Shown in pieces: positions 29,931 to 39,022 of a DNA stretch of 64,000 nt; within the stretch, counting starts at the first letter, position 1, and each line of letters begins with the position of its first letter. The notes below the pieces were generated by a model. It had not been told where the DNA came from. It saw only the letters and a program-made list of their open reading frames with translations, and searched no databases. Source of the stretch: Aquitalea magnusonii (GTDB lineage: Bacteria; Pseudomonadota; Gammaproteobacteria; Burkholderiales; Chromobacteriaceae); assembly GCF_002217795.2 (NCBI RefSeq), contig NZ_AP018823.1, forward strand, positions 2,542,001 to 2,606,000. The letters are read 5' to 3'. The translations under genes were made by a program, and so were the position numbers.

Positions 29931-30377
29931 ATGCAATGGAAACCAAATACCACAGTGGCCACCATCGTGGAACGGGATGGCCGCTATCTGATGGTGGAAG
30001 AAGAAACCGAGCAAGGCCTGCGCTTTAACCAGCCGGCCGGCCACCTGGAACACGGTGAAAGCCTGTTTGCCGCCGCCCTGCGCGAAACCCGCGAGGAAAC
30101 CGGCTGGGAGGTGGAATTACAACACCTGGTGGGCATCTACATGGTGGACAAACCGGACAGCGACATTACCTGGCTGCGCTTTGCCTTTGCCGCGCGTGCG
30201 GTGCAACATCATCCGGCAGAAAAGCTGGATACGGGGATTGTCAGCGCCCACTGGCTTACTTACGATGACATCGCCGCCCGCCTGTCGCAACACCGCAGCC
30301 CGGTTGTCATGCAATGCCTGGATGACTACCGGCTGGGACAACGCTTTGCCCTGGACCTGATTCACCATCAACCCTGA
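29931..30377 (+). CDS. nudJ: Nudix hydrolase NudJ-like (HMP-PP / nucleotide phosphatase)
   Basis: Nudix enzyme of 148 residues. The Nudix box Gx5Ex7REUxEExGU is complete: GHLEHGESLFAAALRETREE followed by TGW (about 37-59). It has the same gene neighbour (mnmA) and length as E. coli NudJ (YmfB), which hydrolyses thiamine-precursor pyrophosphates and nucleoside tri- and diphosphates. First of a likely three-gene unit: nudJ, an unknown secreted protein, mnmA (23-base gap, then overlap). Confidence 0.9.
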   Translation: MQWKPNTTVATIVERDGRYLMVEEETEQGLRFNQPAGHLEHGESLFAAALRETREETGWEVELQHLVGIYMVDKPDSDITWLRFAFAARAVQHHPAEKLDTGIVSAHWLTYDDIAARLSQHRSPVVMQCLDDYRLGQRFALDLIHHQP

Positions 30378-30400
30378 AGCAGGCGGCAAGGGAGGAATCC

Positions 30401-30958
30401 TTGCGCCACCTTTATCACTGGCTGCGCCGCCATGCTGCCTGCCTGTTACTGCTGGCCAGCGGAGCACTGCATGCGGAGCCACTGCAGCTCTGTTATGATT
30501 ACGGCTGCGCCAAACAGCTGGAAGTGGAAATTTCCGAGGAAGCCCGCGACTGGCTGGCCCAGTTGTTTGCCCATCCGCAGGATGCCAGTACCGAACGCAG
30601 CCAGATCCAGCGTGCCGTCCAGGCCCTGTACTGGCTGTCGGCCCAAGACAGCCCGCTGTGGCACGACAAGGGTGGCGACCGCTTCGACAACGATGCCGAC
30701 GGCCGCATGGACTGCATCGATCACAGCCATAACGACTCAGCCTTCCTGCAGTTCCTGGCTACGCAGGGCTGGCTGCATTTTCACCGGGTGGACCCCATTG
30801 TGCGGCGCACCCGCTGGCTGCTGACCCAACACTTTGCCAGTCATATCACCGAGCAGGACACCGGCCAGGAATGGGTGGTGGATAGCTGGTTCAATTCATT
30901 CGGGGAACCACCCGTAGTGGTGCCCCTGGCTCTCTGGAAAGAAGGATTTTCCCCGTGA
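30401..30958 (+). CDS. Conserved-type periplasmic protein with a calcium-binding-like loop
   Basis: Not a family I recognise. The 185-residue product has a cleavable signal peptide ([15 protein letters not shown], about 11-25) and then a mature domain with [14 protein letters not shown], which has two Cys close together. Near 88-106 it reads [20 protein letters not shown], an Asp-rich D-x-D-x-DG-x-x-DC loop like the calcium loops of thrombospondin type 3 or Excalibur repeats. The TTG start is chosen because GGGAGGA lies 4 bases before it and the frame has no earlier start. The TGA stop overlaps the GTG start of mnmA (GTGA), so translation is coupled. Confidence 0.8.
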   Translation: MRHLYHWLRRHAACLLLLASGALHAEPLQLCYDYGCAKQLEVEISEEARDWLAQLFAHPQDASTERSQIQRAVQALYWLSAQDSPLWHDKGGDRFDNDADGRMDCIDHSHNDSAFLQFLATQGWLHFHRVDPIVRRTRWLLTQHFASHITEQDTGQEWVVDSWFNSFGEPPVVVPLALWKEGFSP

Positions 30959-32031
30959 CGGGTAAGAAACGTATTGTCGTCGGCATGTCCGGCGGTGTGG
31001 ATTCGTCGGTAACCGCCTGGCTGCTCAAGCAGCAAGGCCATGAAGTCATCGGCGTATTCATGCAGAACTGGGAAGACGACAACGACGACGAATACTGCTC
31101 CATCAAGCAGGATGCACTGGATGCCATGAGCGTGGCCGACATCGTCGGCATCGACATGGAAATCGTCAATTTCGCCAAGGAATACAAGGACCGCGTGTTC
31201 TCGTACTTCCTCAAGGAATACTCGGCTGGCCGCACCCCCAATCCGGACGTGCTGTGCAATGCCGAAATCAAGTTCAAGGCCTTTCTGGACTACGCGCTGG
31301 AACTGGGTGCCGACTGCATCGCCACCGGCCACTACGCGCGCAAGATGGAACAGGACGGCCTGCACTACCTGATGAAGGCAGTGGACCACACCAAGGACCA
31401 AAGCTACTTCCTGTACCGCCTGCAGCAACACCAACTGGCCAAATCCATCTTCCCACTGGGCGACATCCGCAAGACCGAAGTGCGCAAGCTGGCCGAACAA
31501 GCCGGCCTGCCCACCGCCGCCAAGAAAGACTCCACCGGCATCTGCTTCATCGGTGAGCGCCCGTTCCGCGAGTTCCTGCAACGTTATCTGCCCACCCAGC
31601 CGGGCCAGATGGTAACGGCAGAGGGCAAGGTGGTGGGAGAACACATGGGCCTGATGTACTACACGCTGGGCCAGCGCAAGGGACTGACCATTGGCGGCAG
31701 CAAGGATGGCAGCGGCGAACCGTGGTTTGTTGCCGGCAAGGATATTCCGGGTAACAAGCTGATCGTGGTGCAGGGGCATGACCACCCGCTGCTGCTCAAG
31801 CCCACACTGGCGATGAGCGATTTGTCCTGGACGCTGAACGGCGCACCAGCCGCTGGTGAATACGCGGCCAAGAACCGATATCGCATGGCTGATGCGGCCT
31901 GTTCGCTGTCGCCGGTAGTGGATGGCCAGGCCACCCTCACCTTCCGCGAAAAACAGTGGGCGGTGACGCCAGGCCAGTCTGCTGTGCTGTACGACGGTGA
32001 TATCTGTCTGGGCGGCGGCATCATCCAGTAA
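30955..32031 (+). CDS. mnmA: tRNA-specific 2-thiouridylase MnmA
   Basis: Installs the 2-thio group on U34 of tRNA-Lys, -Glu and -Gln. The 358-residue protein has the PP-loop [20 protein letters not shown] (9-28), the catalytic cysteine pair Cys101 ([14 protein letters not shown]) and Cys199 ([15 protein letters not shown]), and the ATGHYAR segment that contacts tRNA. It starts at GTG, overlapping the upstream stop by four bases, so its translation likely depends on that of the upstream gene. Confidence 0.97.
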   Translation: MTGKKRIVVGMSGGVDSSVTAWLLKQQGHEVIGVFMQNWEDDNDDEYCSIKQDALDAMSVADIVGIDMEIVNFAKEYKDRVFSYFLKEYSAGRTPNPDVLCNAEIKFKAFLDYALELGADCIATGHYARKMEQDGLHYLMKAVDHTKDQSYFLYRLQQHQLAKSIFPLGDIRKTEVRKLAEQAGLPTAAKKDSTGICFIGERPFREFLQRYLPTQPGQMVTAEGKVVGEHMGLMYYTLGQRKGLTIGGSKDGSGEPWFVAGKDIPGNKLIVVQGHDHPLLLKPTLAMSDLSWTLNGAPAAGEYAAKNRYRMADAACSLSPVVDGQATLTFREKQWAVTPGQSAVLYDGDICLGGGIIQ

Positions 32032-32050
32032 GCAAGCCCGGCATCACACC

Positions 32051-32074
32051 AAGCCTGCCACGCGCAGGCTTTTT
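32051..32074 (+). terminator. Terminator after mnmA
   Basis: AAGCCTGC pairs with GCAGGCTT around CACGC, followed by TTT. It touches the stop of the converging LuxR-type gene. Confidence 0.82.
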
Positions 32075-32874
32075 CACGCCCGGCTGGCGCGCAGGAATAC
32101 CGAAAACAGCTCGGATTGCGAATTGATGCCCAGCTTGCTGTACAGGTGTTTCTTGTGCACACGTACGGTTTCCACCGATATCTGCAAGCGCTGGGCAATC
32201 GCCTTGCTGGAATGACCACCCAGCATCAGCTGGGCAACCTCGTTCTCGCGCAGGGTGAGGCCCTGCCCCTCCAGCCCGACCGAGGCTGCCTGCGGCGCGG
32301 CCACAGCAGGCTTGCTGGCGGCCAGTTGCTCGAAATACAGGCGCTGGCGCATCAGGGCCAGTACCCAGGGCTGCAACAGGCTGAGCGTGGCCATCTGCTC
32401 CGGACTGAAGCGCTGCCCTGCCCCCAGCGACAGGCACAAGGTGCTGCCATCCTCACCGGGCAGATTGAACTGCACCTCGTCCTCGACAATATTCAGGCGG
32501 AAGTAGCGCTGGTAGTAATCGGTGAAGGGGAAACGGTCCGGTGCCACCTCGTCCAGCCGCAACAGCCCGGCATGGCGGTACTCCAGGCTGGCGACATAAA
32601 ACGGGTCCAGCCGGTACAGACCCTGCAAATAATCCTGAAACAAGGTATCCACCCCGCCATCGGCCATGGCCTGCTCGGCCAGCACCGTGGGCGGGCGATC
32701 AGGGTAAAACAGCAGCACCACCCAACTGTCAAAGGCCACATAATCGGCCAGTACCCCTAACAGGGCCGGCCAGAACACGGGTTTGTCCAGTTGATCGATC
32801 AAGCGCCCCACTGTGCGATGCCAGGCGATATCCTGTATTTCCAAAGCCACGACTACCCCAATCTGGTTACTCAT
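32074..32874 (-). CDS. LuxR-family transcriptional regulator
   Basis: Regulator of 266 residues. The C-terminal LuxR helix-turn-helix is clear at about 204-262: LTLRENEVAQLMLGGHSSKA, then IAQRLQISVETVRVHKKHLY. The N-terminal 180 residues form an unassigned sensor domain; it lacks the Trp/Asp set of acyl-homoserine-lactone receptors and has no receiver aspartate, so it is neither a clear quorum regulator nor a response regulator. It is divergent to the C-N hydrolase/PuuP genes (156 bases between), so control of that pair is plausible. Weak ribosome-binding site. Confidence 0.88.
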   Translation of the reverse strand: MSNQIGVVVALEIQDIAWHRTVGRLIDQLDKPVFWPALLGVLADYVAFDSWVVLLFYPDRPPTVLAEQAMADGGVDTLFQDYLQGLYRLDPFYVASLEYRHAGLLRLDEVAPDRFPFTDYYQRYFRLNIVEDEVQFNLPGEDGSTLCLSLGAGQRFSPEQMATLSLLQPWVLALMRQRLYFEQLAASKPAVAAPQAASVGLEGQGLTLRENEVAQLMLGGHSSKAIAQRLQISVETVRVHKKHLYSKLGINSQSELFSVFLRASRA

Positions 32875-33030
32875 TTGATGTAATTTTCATACCTGGATCA
32901 GGGACCGATACTGAGCCCTGTGCTGACAGCTTCTCAAGCTAGCACGCTTCCAGACGCTCCAACAGCCTCCCCGCTGACAACGGGGCTGCGCCAGCAATGT
33001 AGTCTGACAACATTCAACCAAGGAGACAGC

Positions 33031-33846
33031 ATGATTGTAGAACTGGCCCAACTGCCTGGCGCCGATGGCGACATCCCGGCCAACACCGCCAGCGCCCTGC
33101 AGGCCATCGCCCGCTGCAGCCCGGATACCCGGCTGCTGGTATTCCCGGAAACCTACCTCAGCGGTTTTCCCACCGCCGACAACATCGCCGCCCTGGCCCA
33201 GCCCATCGACGGCCCGGCCATCCGCACCATCCAGCAGGCGGCACGAGACAAAAACATCAGCGTGGCCATCGGCTTTGCCGAGGCACATGAGGGCCGCTTT
33301 TACAACACCACCGCCCTGCTCACCCCGCACGGCGTGGCACTGGCCTACCGCAAAACCCATCTATGGGCATCCGACCACGGCATCTTCACCCCCGGCGATG
33401 CATTGCTGAGCTGCGAGTGGGAAGGCCTGCGCGTCGGCATCCTCATCTGTTACGACATCGAGTTTCCGGAAACCGCCCGCGCGCTGGCGCAGCAAGAGGT
33501 GGACCTGCTGATTGTCACCAACGGCAATATGGACCCGTACGGCCCGGTGCATCGCACTGCGATTACCGCACGCGCCATGGAAAACCAGTTGTTTGCCGTG
33601 ATGACCAACCGCTGCGGCAGCGGTGATGGCCTGCAATTTGCCGGTGAAAGCGCGGTGATCAACCCCTTTGGCCAAGTGGTGGCCAGTTGCGGCCGCGACC
33701 CGCAGCAGCTGCGTGTGGCACTGGATTTGAACCAGTTGGCCGCCAGCCGCCGTGATTACCGCTATCTGCACGACCGGCGCATTGCCCTGGCCGGTGACGT
33801 CATCAACGGCGAAAACGGCCAGCGCAGCTTCCGTATTCAACACTAG
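33031..33846 (+). CDS. Carbon-nitrogen hydrolase (nitrilase superfamily amidase)
   Basis: Cytosolic amidase, 271 residues. The catalytic triad Glu-Lys-Cys is visible: Glu42 in VFPETYLSGF, Lys in AYRKTHLWASDHG (about 109) and Cys in GILICYDIEFPETARALAQ (about 143). By recall it is closest to short omega-amidases such as 5-aminovaleramidase (DavA) and to N-carbamoylputrescine amidase relatives. The neighbours (polyamine importer, speA) suggest an amide or carbamoyl derivative of arginine, lysine or putrescine as substrate, but this is inference. AGGAGA precedes the ATG at 33031. Probably co-transcribed with the importer 130 bases downstream. Confidence 0.87.
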   Translation: MIVELAQLPGADGDIPANTASALQAIARCSPDTRLLVFPETYLSGFPTADNIAALAQPIDGPAIRTIQQAARDKNISVAIGFAEAHEGRFYNTTALLTPHGVALAYRKTHLWASDHGIFTPGDALLSCEWEGLRVGILICYDIEFPETARALAQQEVDLLIVTNGNMDPYGPVHRTAITARAMENQLFAVMTNRCGSGDGLQFAGESAVINPFGQVVASCGRDPQQLRVALDLNQLAASRRDYRYLHDRRIALAGDVINGENGQRSFRIQH

Positions 33847-33976
33847 GCAGTGGGCCGCCTCCGTCTGCCGGACGCGCCACGTCCGCCCGGAAGCACGCCC
33901 TGCCGGCAAGGTGAAGTGCATACAAAAGAGACAGGCTCATGACAACAAACACAAACATGAGCAACAAGGAGAAACA

Positions 33977-35311
33977 ATGGAAACGAAACAACTGGAGCGC
34001 TCGCTGACGCTGGGCTCCGTGGTGCTGTTTGGCCTGGCCTACATGACGCCCATCATCGTGCTGGGAACCTTCGGCATCCTGGCGCAAATGACCGATGGCA
34101 TGGTGCCGGCCGCCTATCTGGTGGCACTGGTGGCCATGCTGTTTACCGCCTACAGCTATGGCCGCATGGCGGCGGCCTTTCCAGTGGCCGGTTCGGCCTA
34201 CACCTACACCCGCAAATCCATCCACGCCAAGCTGGGCTTCCTGGTGGGCTGGGCGGTGTTGCTGGACTATCTGTTCCTGCCGATGGCCATCTGGCTGATC
34301 GGCGCGGCCTATCTGGCTTCCGCCTTTCCCGCCATCCCGATGGCGGTGTGGGTGATTGCCTTCATCGTGTTCACCACGCTGATCAACATCATCGGGCTGA
34401 AGATGGCCAATACCGTCAACTACCTGATGATGCTGCTGCAATTTCTGGTGCTGCTGGCCTTTGTCGCGCTGTGCATCCACTATGTGGCGGGCGATGCCAG
34501 CAAGCCCTTGTGGAATCTGGCGCCCTTTTTCCGTGGCGACATGAAGCTGCCGATGATCATGGCTGGTGCCGCCGTGGCCTGTTATTCCTTTCTGGGTTTT
34601 GATGCGGTCAGCACGCTTACCGAGGAAACCCGCGATGCACGCCACACCATTCCACGCGCCATCATGTGGATTACCATCATCGGCGGGCTGATTTTCGTGC
34701 TGGCATCCTACTTTGTGCAGTTGGCCCACCCCTCCAGCCAGTTCAAGAGCGTGGATGATGCCGCGTTCGACATTGCCAAGAATATCGGCGGCGACCTGTT
34801 TGCCAGCATCTTCCTGATCGGCCTGATCATCGGCCAGTTTGCCTCCGGCCTGTCGGCGCAGGCCAGTGCCTCGCGTCTGCTGTACGCCATGGGCCGCGAC
34901 GCGGTGCTGCCGCAGTCCGTATTCGGCAAGCTGCATGTGCGCTTTCGCACCCCGGTGAACAATCTGGTGATTTGTGGCGTGGTGGCCTTGCTGGCACTGA
35001 AGCTGGATGTCACCACCTCCACGTCATTCATCAACTTTGGTGCTTTCCTGGCGTTCAGCTTTGTCAATCTGTCGGTGATTGCCCACTACTACGTGCGCCA
35101 GCGCCGTCGCGCGCCGCGTGACTTCTTCCTGTTCCTGCTGTTTCCGCTGATCGGCATGCTGGCCGACCTGTGGCTGCTGGTCAGCCTGGATGGCCGCGCC
35201 ATCATGCTGGGACTGATCTGGCTGGCGCTGGGGATTGCCTATCTGGCCAAGCTCACCGGTTTCTTCCGCCGCGAGCCGCCGGAACTGCATTTTGTCGAAG
35301 CCGAAGGCTGA
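33977..35311 (+). CDS. puuP: Putrescine importer, APC family (PuuP-like)
   Basis: Inner-membrane amino acid/polyamine permease of 444 residues with 12 TM helices. It matches E. coli PuuP at TM1 (VVLFGLAYMTPIIVLGTFGI), at AFPVAGSAYTYTRKSIHAKL and at CYSFLGFDAVSTLTEET, and further at ASASRLLYAMGRDAVLPQ. PuuP is a proton symporter for putrescine. It is flanked by an amidase and, converging, speA and a puuB-like oxidase. AAGGAG lies before the ATG. The exact substrate is inferred. Confidence 0.87.
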   Translation: METKQLERSLTLGSVVLFGLAYMTPIIVLGTFGILAQMTDGMVPAAYLVALVAMLFTAYSYGRMAAAFPVAGSAYTYTRKSIHAKLGFLVGWAVLLDYLFLPMAIWLIGAAYLASAFPAIPMAVWVIAFIVFTTLINIIGLKMANTVNYLMMLLQFLVLLAFVALCIHYVAGDASKPLWNLAPFFRGDMKLPMIMAGAAVACYSFLGFDAVSTLTEETRDARHTIPRAIMWITIIGGLIFVLASYFVQLAHPSSQFKSVDDAAFDIAKNIGGDLFASIFLIGLIIGQFASGLSAQASASRLLYAMGRDAVLPQSVFGKLHVRFRTPVNNLVICGVVALLALKLDVTTSTSFINFGAFLAFSFVNLSVIAHYYVRQRRRAPRDFFLFLLFPLIGMLADLWLLVSLDGRAIMLGLIWLALGIAYLAKLTGFFRREPPELHFVEAEG

Positions 35312-35332
35312 TTTTCTGAGCAATACACGCAA

Positions 35333-35359
35333 AAAAGCCCTGATTACTCAGGGCTTTTT
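35333..35359. terminator. Bidirectional terminator between puuP and speA
   Basis: AAGCCCTGA pairs with TCAGGGCTT around TTAC, with A-run and T-run on either side; serves both converging genes. Confidence 0.9.
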
Positions 35360-35382
35360 CTTTTGTATCAGACCTGCGCGGC

Positions 35383-37263
35383 TTAAACCGACAGATAGGA
35401 CGACTGCTTCAGACCACGGCAGAACTCGGCAAAGAACACATTGCGCTCGTCGCTGGACAGGTCAGCCGCACGGGCTTTTTCCTCGTAGCGGTTGAGGATT
35501 TCCTCCGGCGACAGGTGTACATAGCGCAGCATGTCTTCGATGGTGTCATGCTCCTCGACACCGGCAAATTCCAGTTGGCCATTGTCGCGCACATAGACGT
35601 TGACCGAGTCGGTATCGCCAAACAGATTGTGCATGTCACCCAGGATTTCCTGGTAGGCACCCACCATGAATACGGCAATCAGGTATTCCTTGCCCGCGGC
35701 CACCTCATGCACCGACATGCTGGATTCAATGCTTTGCTGGTCGACATACTGCTTCACCTTGCCGTCCGAATCGCAGGTCAAATCCTGCAGCACGGCGCGG
35801 CGGGTGGGCTGCTCGTCCAGCCGGTGTACCGGCATGATGGGCAGGATCTGGTCGATGGCCCAGGTATCCGGCAGGCTCTGGAACACCGAGAAGTTGCAGA
35901 AATACTTGTCCGCCAGCTTGTCGGTCAGCTCGTCATACACCTGGCGCTGCGAACGCTGGCTGGCTTGCAGCTGGCGGTGCAGACGACGGCACAGGGTGGC
36001 GTGTACGTCTTCGGCCATCGCCTTTTCCTTCAGCGAAATACGGCCGGCGGAGTAAAGGTCGGACACATCGGACGCGTAATGGCTGGCACGGTAATAGATT
36101 TCCGTCACCATTTCTTCGTCGGTCAGCTCCATCAGCTCGAACAGCTTGCGCACCGGCTTGGCCAGTACCGACAGGTCATCCACTTCCGGCACGCTTTCCG
36201 GCAGGCGTTCCACATCAGTCACGTTCATGATCAGCACCGCATGGTGGGCAGTCATGGCACGGCCGGATTCGGACAGGATGCGCGGATGCGGAATGCCGTT
36301 TTCGTCGCAGAACTCGGCCAGCATGGACACGATGACCTGGGCGTATTCGTCCATGTCGTAGTTGATGGAGCTGGCATTGCGCGAGTGGGTGCCGTCGTAA
36401 TCCACGCCCAGACCACCGCCCACGTCGACGTGGTCAATCGGCAGGCCCAGCGCACGCAATTCGGCAAAGTAACGCACCGCTTCGCGGAAGCCGGCACGGT
36501 AGTCGCCGATATTGGCAATCTGCGAACCCATGTGGAAGTGCATCAAGCGCACGCAGTCGGACATGCCGGCAGCGGCCAGCTTGTCAGCAGCGGAAATCAG
36601 CTGGGCCGCGGACAGGCCGAACTTGCCCTTGTCGCCACCGGTATCCGCCCATTTGCTGCTGGCCAGCGAGGACAGGCGCACGCGCATGCCCAGCATCGGG
36701 CGCACGCCCAGCTTCTGGCTTTCTTCAATCGCCAGGTCAACTTCGGATTCTTTTTCGATGACGATGAACACCTGATGACCCAGCTTCTGGCCGATCAGCG
36801 CCAGACGCACGAACTCGCGGTCCTTGTAGCCATTGCAGATGATGGTGCCGCCCTTGGGAGCCAGCGCCAGCACGGCCATCAGTTCCGGCTTGGAGCCGGC
36901 TTCCAGCCCGATGGACACGTCGCGGGTGGCGATGATGCTTTTCACCACCGCTTCTTGCTGGTTCACCTTGATGGGATAAATGGCGGTATAGCGATTGCCG
37001 TAGTTTTGCGTGGCAATGGCATTGTCAAAAGCGCGGCACAGGCGCGTCACGCGGTCTTGCAGGATGTCCGGAAAGCGCACCAACAGCGGCAGATCCAGCC
37101 CTTTGGCCCCCAGTTGACGGCTTAATTCGTGCAGATCAATCCGTGTGGCATGACGCACATTCGGCTGCACCTGGATGCATCCGTTGTCGCCCACGTCAAA
37201 ATAGCCCGCCCCCCAATGCCGGATGCCGTACAGGCTCCGGCTATCAGCCACAGTCCAAGCCAT
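35383..37263 (-). CDS. speA: Biosynthetic arginine decarboxylase
   Basis: PLP enzyme that turns arginine into agmatine, the first step to putrescine. The 626-residue protein is a fold-III decarboxylase: the PLP lysine in [19 protein letters not shown] (about 97-115), [30 protein letters not shown], and [15 protein letters not shown]; the C-terminal helical region ends [10 protein letters not shown]. It is cytosolic. The ATG at 37261-37263, with GAGGG 8 bases before it, is chosen over a TTG five codons upstream. No speB is adjacent; agmatine use may depend on genes elsewhere. Confidence 0.96.
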   Translation of the reverse strand: MAWTVADSRSLYGIRHWGAGYFDVGDNGCIQVQPNVRHATRIDLHELSRQLGAKGLDLPLLVRFPDILQDRVTRLCRAFDNAIATQNYGNRYTAIYPIKVNQQEAVVKSIIATRDVSIGLEAGSKPELMAVLALAPKGGTIICNGYKDREFVRLALIGQKLGHQVFIVIEKESEVDLAIEESQKLGVRPMLGMRVRLSSLASSKWADTGGDKGKFGLSAAQLISAADKLAAAGMSDCVRLMHFHMGSQIANIGDYRAGFREAVRYFAELRALGLPIDHVDVGGGLGVDYDGTHSRNASSINYDMDEYAQVIVSMLAEFCDENGIPHPRILSESGRAMTAHHAVLIMNVTDVERLPESVPEVDDLSVLAKPVRKLFELMELTDEEMVTEIYYRASHYASDVSDLYSAGRISLKEKAMAEDVHATLCRRLHRQLQASQRSQRQVYDELTDKLADKYFCNFSVFQSLPDTWAIDQILPIMPVHRLDEQPTRRAVLQDLTCDSDGKVKQYVDQQSIESSMSVHEVAAGKEYLIAVFMVGAYQEILGDMHNLFGDTDSVNVYVRDNGQLEFAGVEEHDTIEDMLRYVHLSPEEILNRYEEKARAADLSSDERNVFFAEFCRGLKQSSYLSV

Positions 37264-37376
37264 GAGATTTTCCCTCAATGATTCGATGGATAACCCCGCT
37301 CCTTAGTGCGCGGCTTTCGGGCTACAAAGCTTTTATGTGGGCCTGGGATGTCGGAGCGAAACAATTGATTGTCGGT

Positions 37377-37393
37377 GTTTTGCATTGCAAAAC
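37377..37393 (-). promoter_or_regulatory. 17-bp perfect palindrome near the speA transcription start
   Basis: GTTTTGCATTGCAAAAC, 8-1-8 with no mismatch. It lies just downstream of the predicted -10 box of speA, so a dimeric repressor bound here would block transcription. The regulator is unknown. Confidence 0.6.
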
Positions 37394-37401
37394 GAGCGCG
37401 G

Positions 37402-37429
37402 ATTTTAACAACATCACGCAGCTTGACAA
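37402..37429 (-). promoter_or_regulatory. Sigma-70 promoter of speA
   Basis: TTGTCA (37424-37429), 16-base spacer and TAAAAT (37402-37407) on the minus strand. Predicted start near 37395 leaves a leader of about 130 bases. Confidence 0.55.
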
Positions 37430-37504
37430 GTAAAAATTTGATGACGTGGCCTGGATGGCAATTTTCCGGCGCATCCCCTTTACCCGGATGTCCTGTTCCG
37501 CGAC

Positions 37505-37526
37505 GAAAAAACGGCAAATATGCCGT
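37505..37526 (-). terminator. Terminator after the puuB-like gene
   Basis: On the minus strand ACGGCA and TGCCGT pair around TATT and are followed by six T. It separates puuB from speA. Confidence 0.8.
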
Positions 37527-37628
37527 CCGATCATGCATTTGACGGCATATCTTCCATTGCGCCGGCGCGGCTAAAAATCAGCGCCCAGCAAACCGTTCTC
37601 CGCTGTCCTGCGGCAGGCAAGCTAGCGC

Positions 37629-38918
37629 TTACAATGCATCCAGCATGCGGTAATAGGCCATGCCCAGCACCAAGGCAGGGGTACGCAGCCACTTTCCACC
37701 GGGAAAGTCACGATGCTGCAGGCGGGCAAACAGGTCCAGCCGGCCTGCGGTGCCGGCAATGGCCTCGGCCATCACCTTGCCGGCAATGCCAGTAACATTG
37801 ACCCCGTGGCCGGAAAAACCCTGCATGTAGTAGATATTGCCGGCCAGGCGGCCCAGGTCCGGCGCGCGGTTGACGGTGATGTCGCAAAAACCGCCCCAGG
37901 CATAGTCCACCTTCACATCCGCCAACTGCGGAAACACCCGCAGCATATCGCTGCGCATTGCCCCGGCCAGATCATGCGGCTCGCGTCCGGAATAGCTGAC
38001 CTTGCCGCCAAACAGCAGACGGTGGTCCGCCGACAGCCGGTAATAATCCAGCACGAAATTGGTGTCGCACACCGCCATATTGTTGGCAATCAGACTGGCG
38101 GCGCGCTCAGCACCCAGCGGTTCGGTGGCAATCACATAGGTGCCAGCCGGCATGATCTTGCGCTCCAACTGCGGCTGCAGTTGGCCGATATAGGCATTGC
38201 AGGCCAGCACTACATGCTGGCAGCGCACCAGCCCCTGCTCGGCATGCACCACAGGCTGCGCCCCCTGCTCCAGCCGCAATACCGGCGTCTGTTCATAAAT
38301 CCTCACTCCCGCGGCCAGTGCCGCACGCGCCAGGCCCAGCGTGTAGTTGAGCGGATGCAGATGGCCGGAACGCGGGTCAAACAAACCACCCCGGTAGCGC
38401 GAACTGCCCAACTGCTGACGCAAGCGGGCGGCATCCCACAGCTCCATGCCTTCATAGCCGTACACCAGTTCGGCTTCTTGCTGCCAGACTTCCAGCTCCT
38501 GCAGGTGGCGCGGCTTGACCGCGACATTACAGAAGCCGCGCGTCCAGTCGCAATCAATGCCATGGCGGCGCACCCGTTCATCGATGATGTCCACCGCCTC
38601 CACCGACATATCCCACATCACCCGCGACAGTTCGCTGCCAAGTTGCGTGCGCAGGGTGTCGATACCGCAGGCATAGCCGGCTATCACCTGACCACCGTTA
38701 CGGCCAGAGGCACCAAAACCCACGGCGGCCCCCTCTAGCAGCACAACCGAGAAGCCGCGTTCCGCCAGATTGAGCGCGGCAGACAGGCCGGCCAGCCCGC
38801 CGCCCACTACACAGACCTCAGCCGATACGGCCTCCTGCAGCGGAGGACAGTGCGCCCAGTGCATGGCCGTGGCCTGGTAATAGGAATTGACAGGAGCTTG
38901 ATGGGCAAAGCGCAGCAT
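37629..38918 (-). CDS. puuB: FAD-dependent oxidase, gamma-glutamylputrescine oxidase-like
   Basis: DAO-family flavoenzyme of 429 residues. The Rossmann motif VCVVGGGLAGLSAALNLAER is at about 36-55 and FGASGRNGGQVIAGYA is the flavin/substrate segment typical of PuuB and related amine oxidases; IYYMQGFSGHGVNVTGIAGK near the C-terminus matches PuuB. PuuB oxidises gamma-glutamylputrescine in putrescine breakdown. Neither puuA, puuC nor puuD is adjacent, so the substrate is likely but not certain. The ATG at 38916-38918 has AGAGG before it. Confidence 0.85.
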   Translation of the reverse strand: MLRFAHQAPVNSYYQATAMHWAHCPPLQEAVSAEVCVVGGGLAGLSAALNLAERGFSVVLLEGAAVGFGASGRNGGQVIAGYACGIDTLRTQLGSELSRVMWDMSVEAVDIIDERVRRHGIDCDWTRGFCNVAVKPRHLQELEVWQQEAELVYGYEGMELWDAARLRQQLGSSRYRGGLFDPRSGHLHPLNYTLGLARAALAAGVRIYEQTPVLRLEQGAQPVVHAEQGLVRCQHVVLACNAYIGQLQPQLERKIMPAGTYVIATEPLGAERAASLIANNMAVCDTNFVLDYYRLSADHRLLFGGKVSYSGREPHDLAGAMRSDMLRVFPQLADVKVDYAWGGFCDITVNRAPDLGRLAGNIYYMQGFSGHGVNVTGIAGKVMAEAIAGTAGRLDLFARLQHRDFPGGKWLRTPALVLGMAYYRMLDAL

Positions 38919-38969
38919 GAACACCTCTTGATCGATGACAGCAAACAGCAGCAACGCCGGATACAGGCG

Positions 38970-39005
38970 CAAAAAAAGCGGACACTCTGACGACGTATCC
39001 GCTTT
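38970..39005 (-). terminator. Terminator after potG
   Basis: On the minus strand AAAGCGGATAC pairs with GTGTCCGCTTT (one mismatch) and is followed by further T. It lies between potG and puuB, so they are not necessarily co-transcribed. Confidence 0.8.
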
Positions 39006-39022
39006 GACCAACCGGGCAGCCC

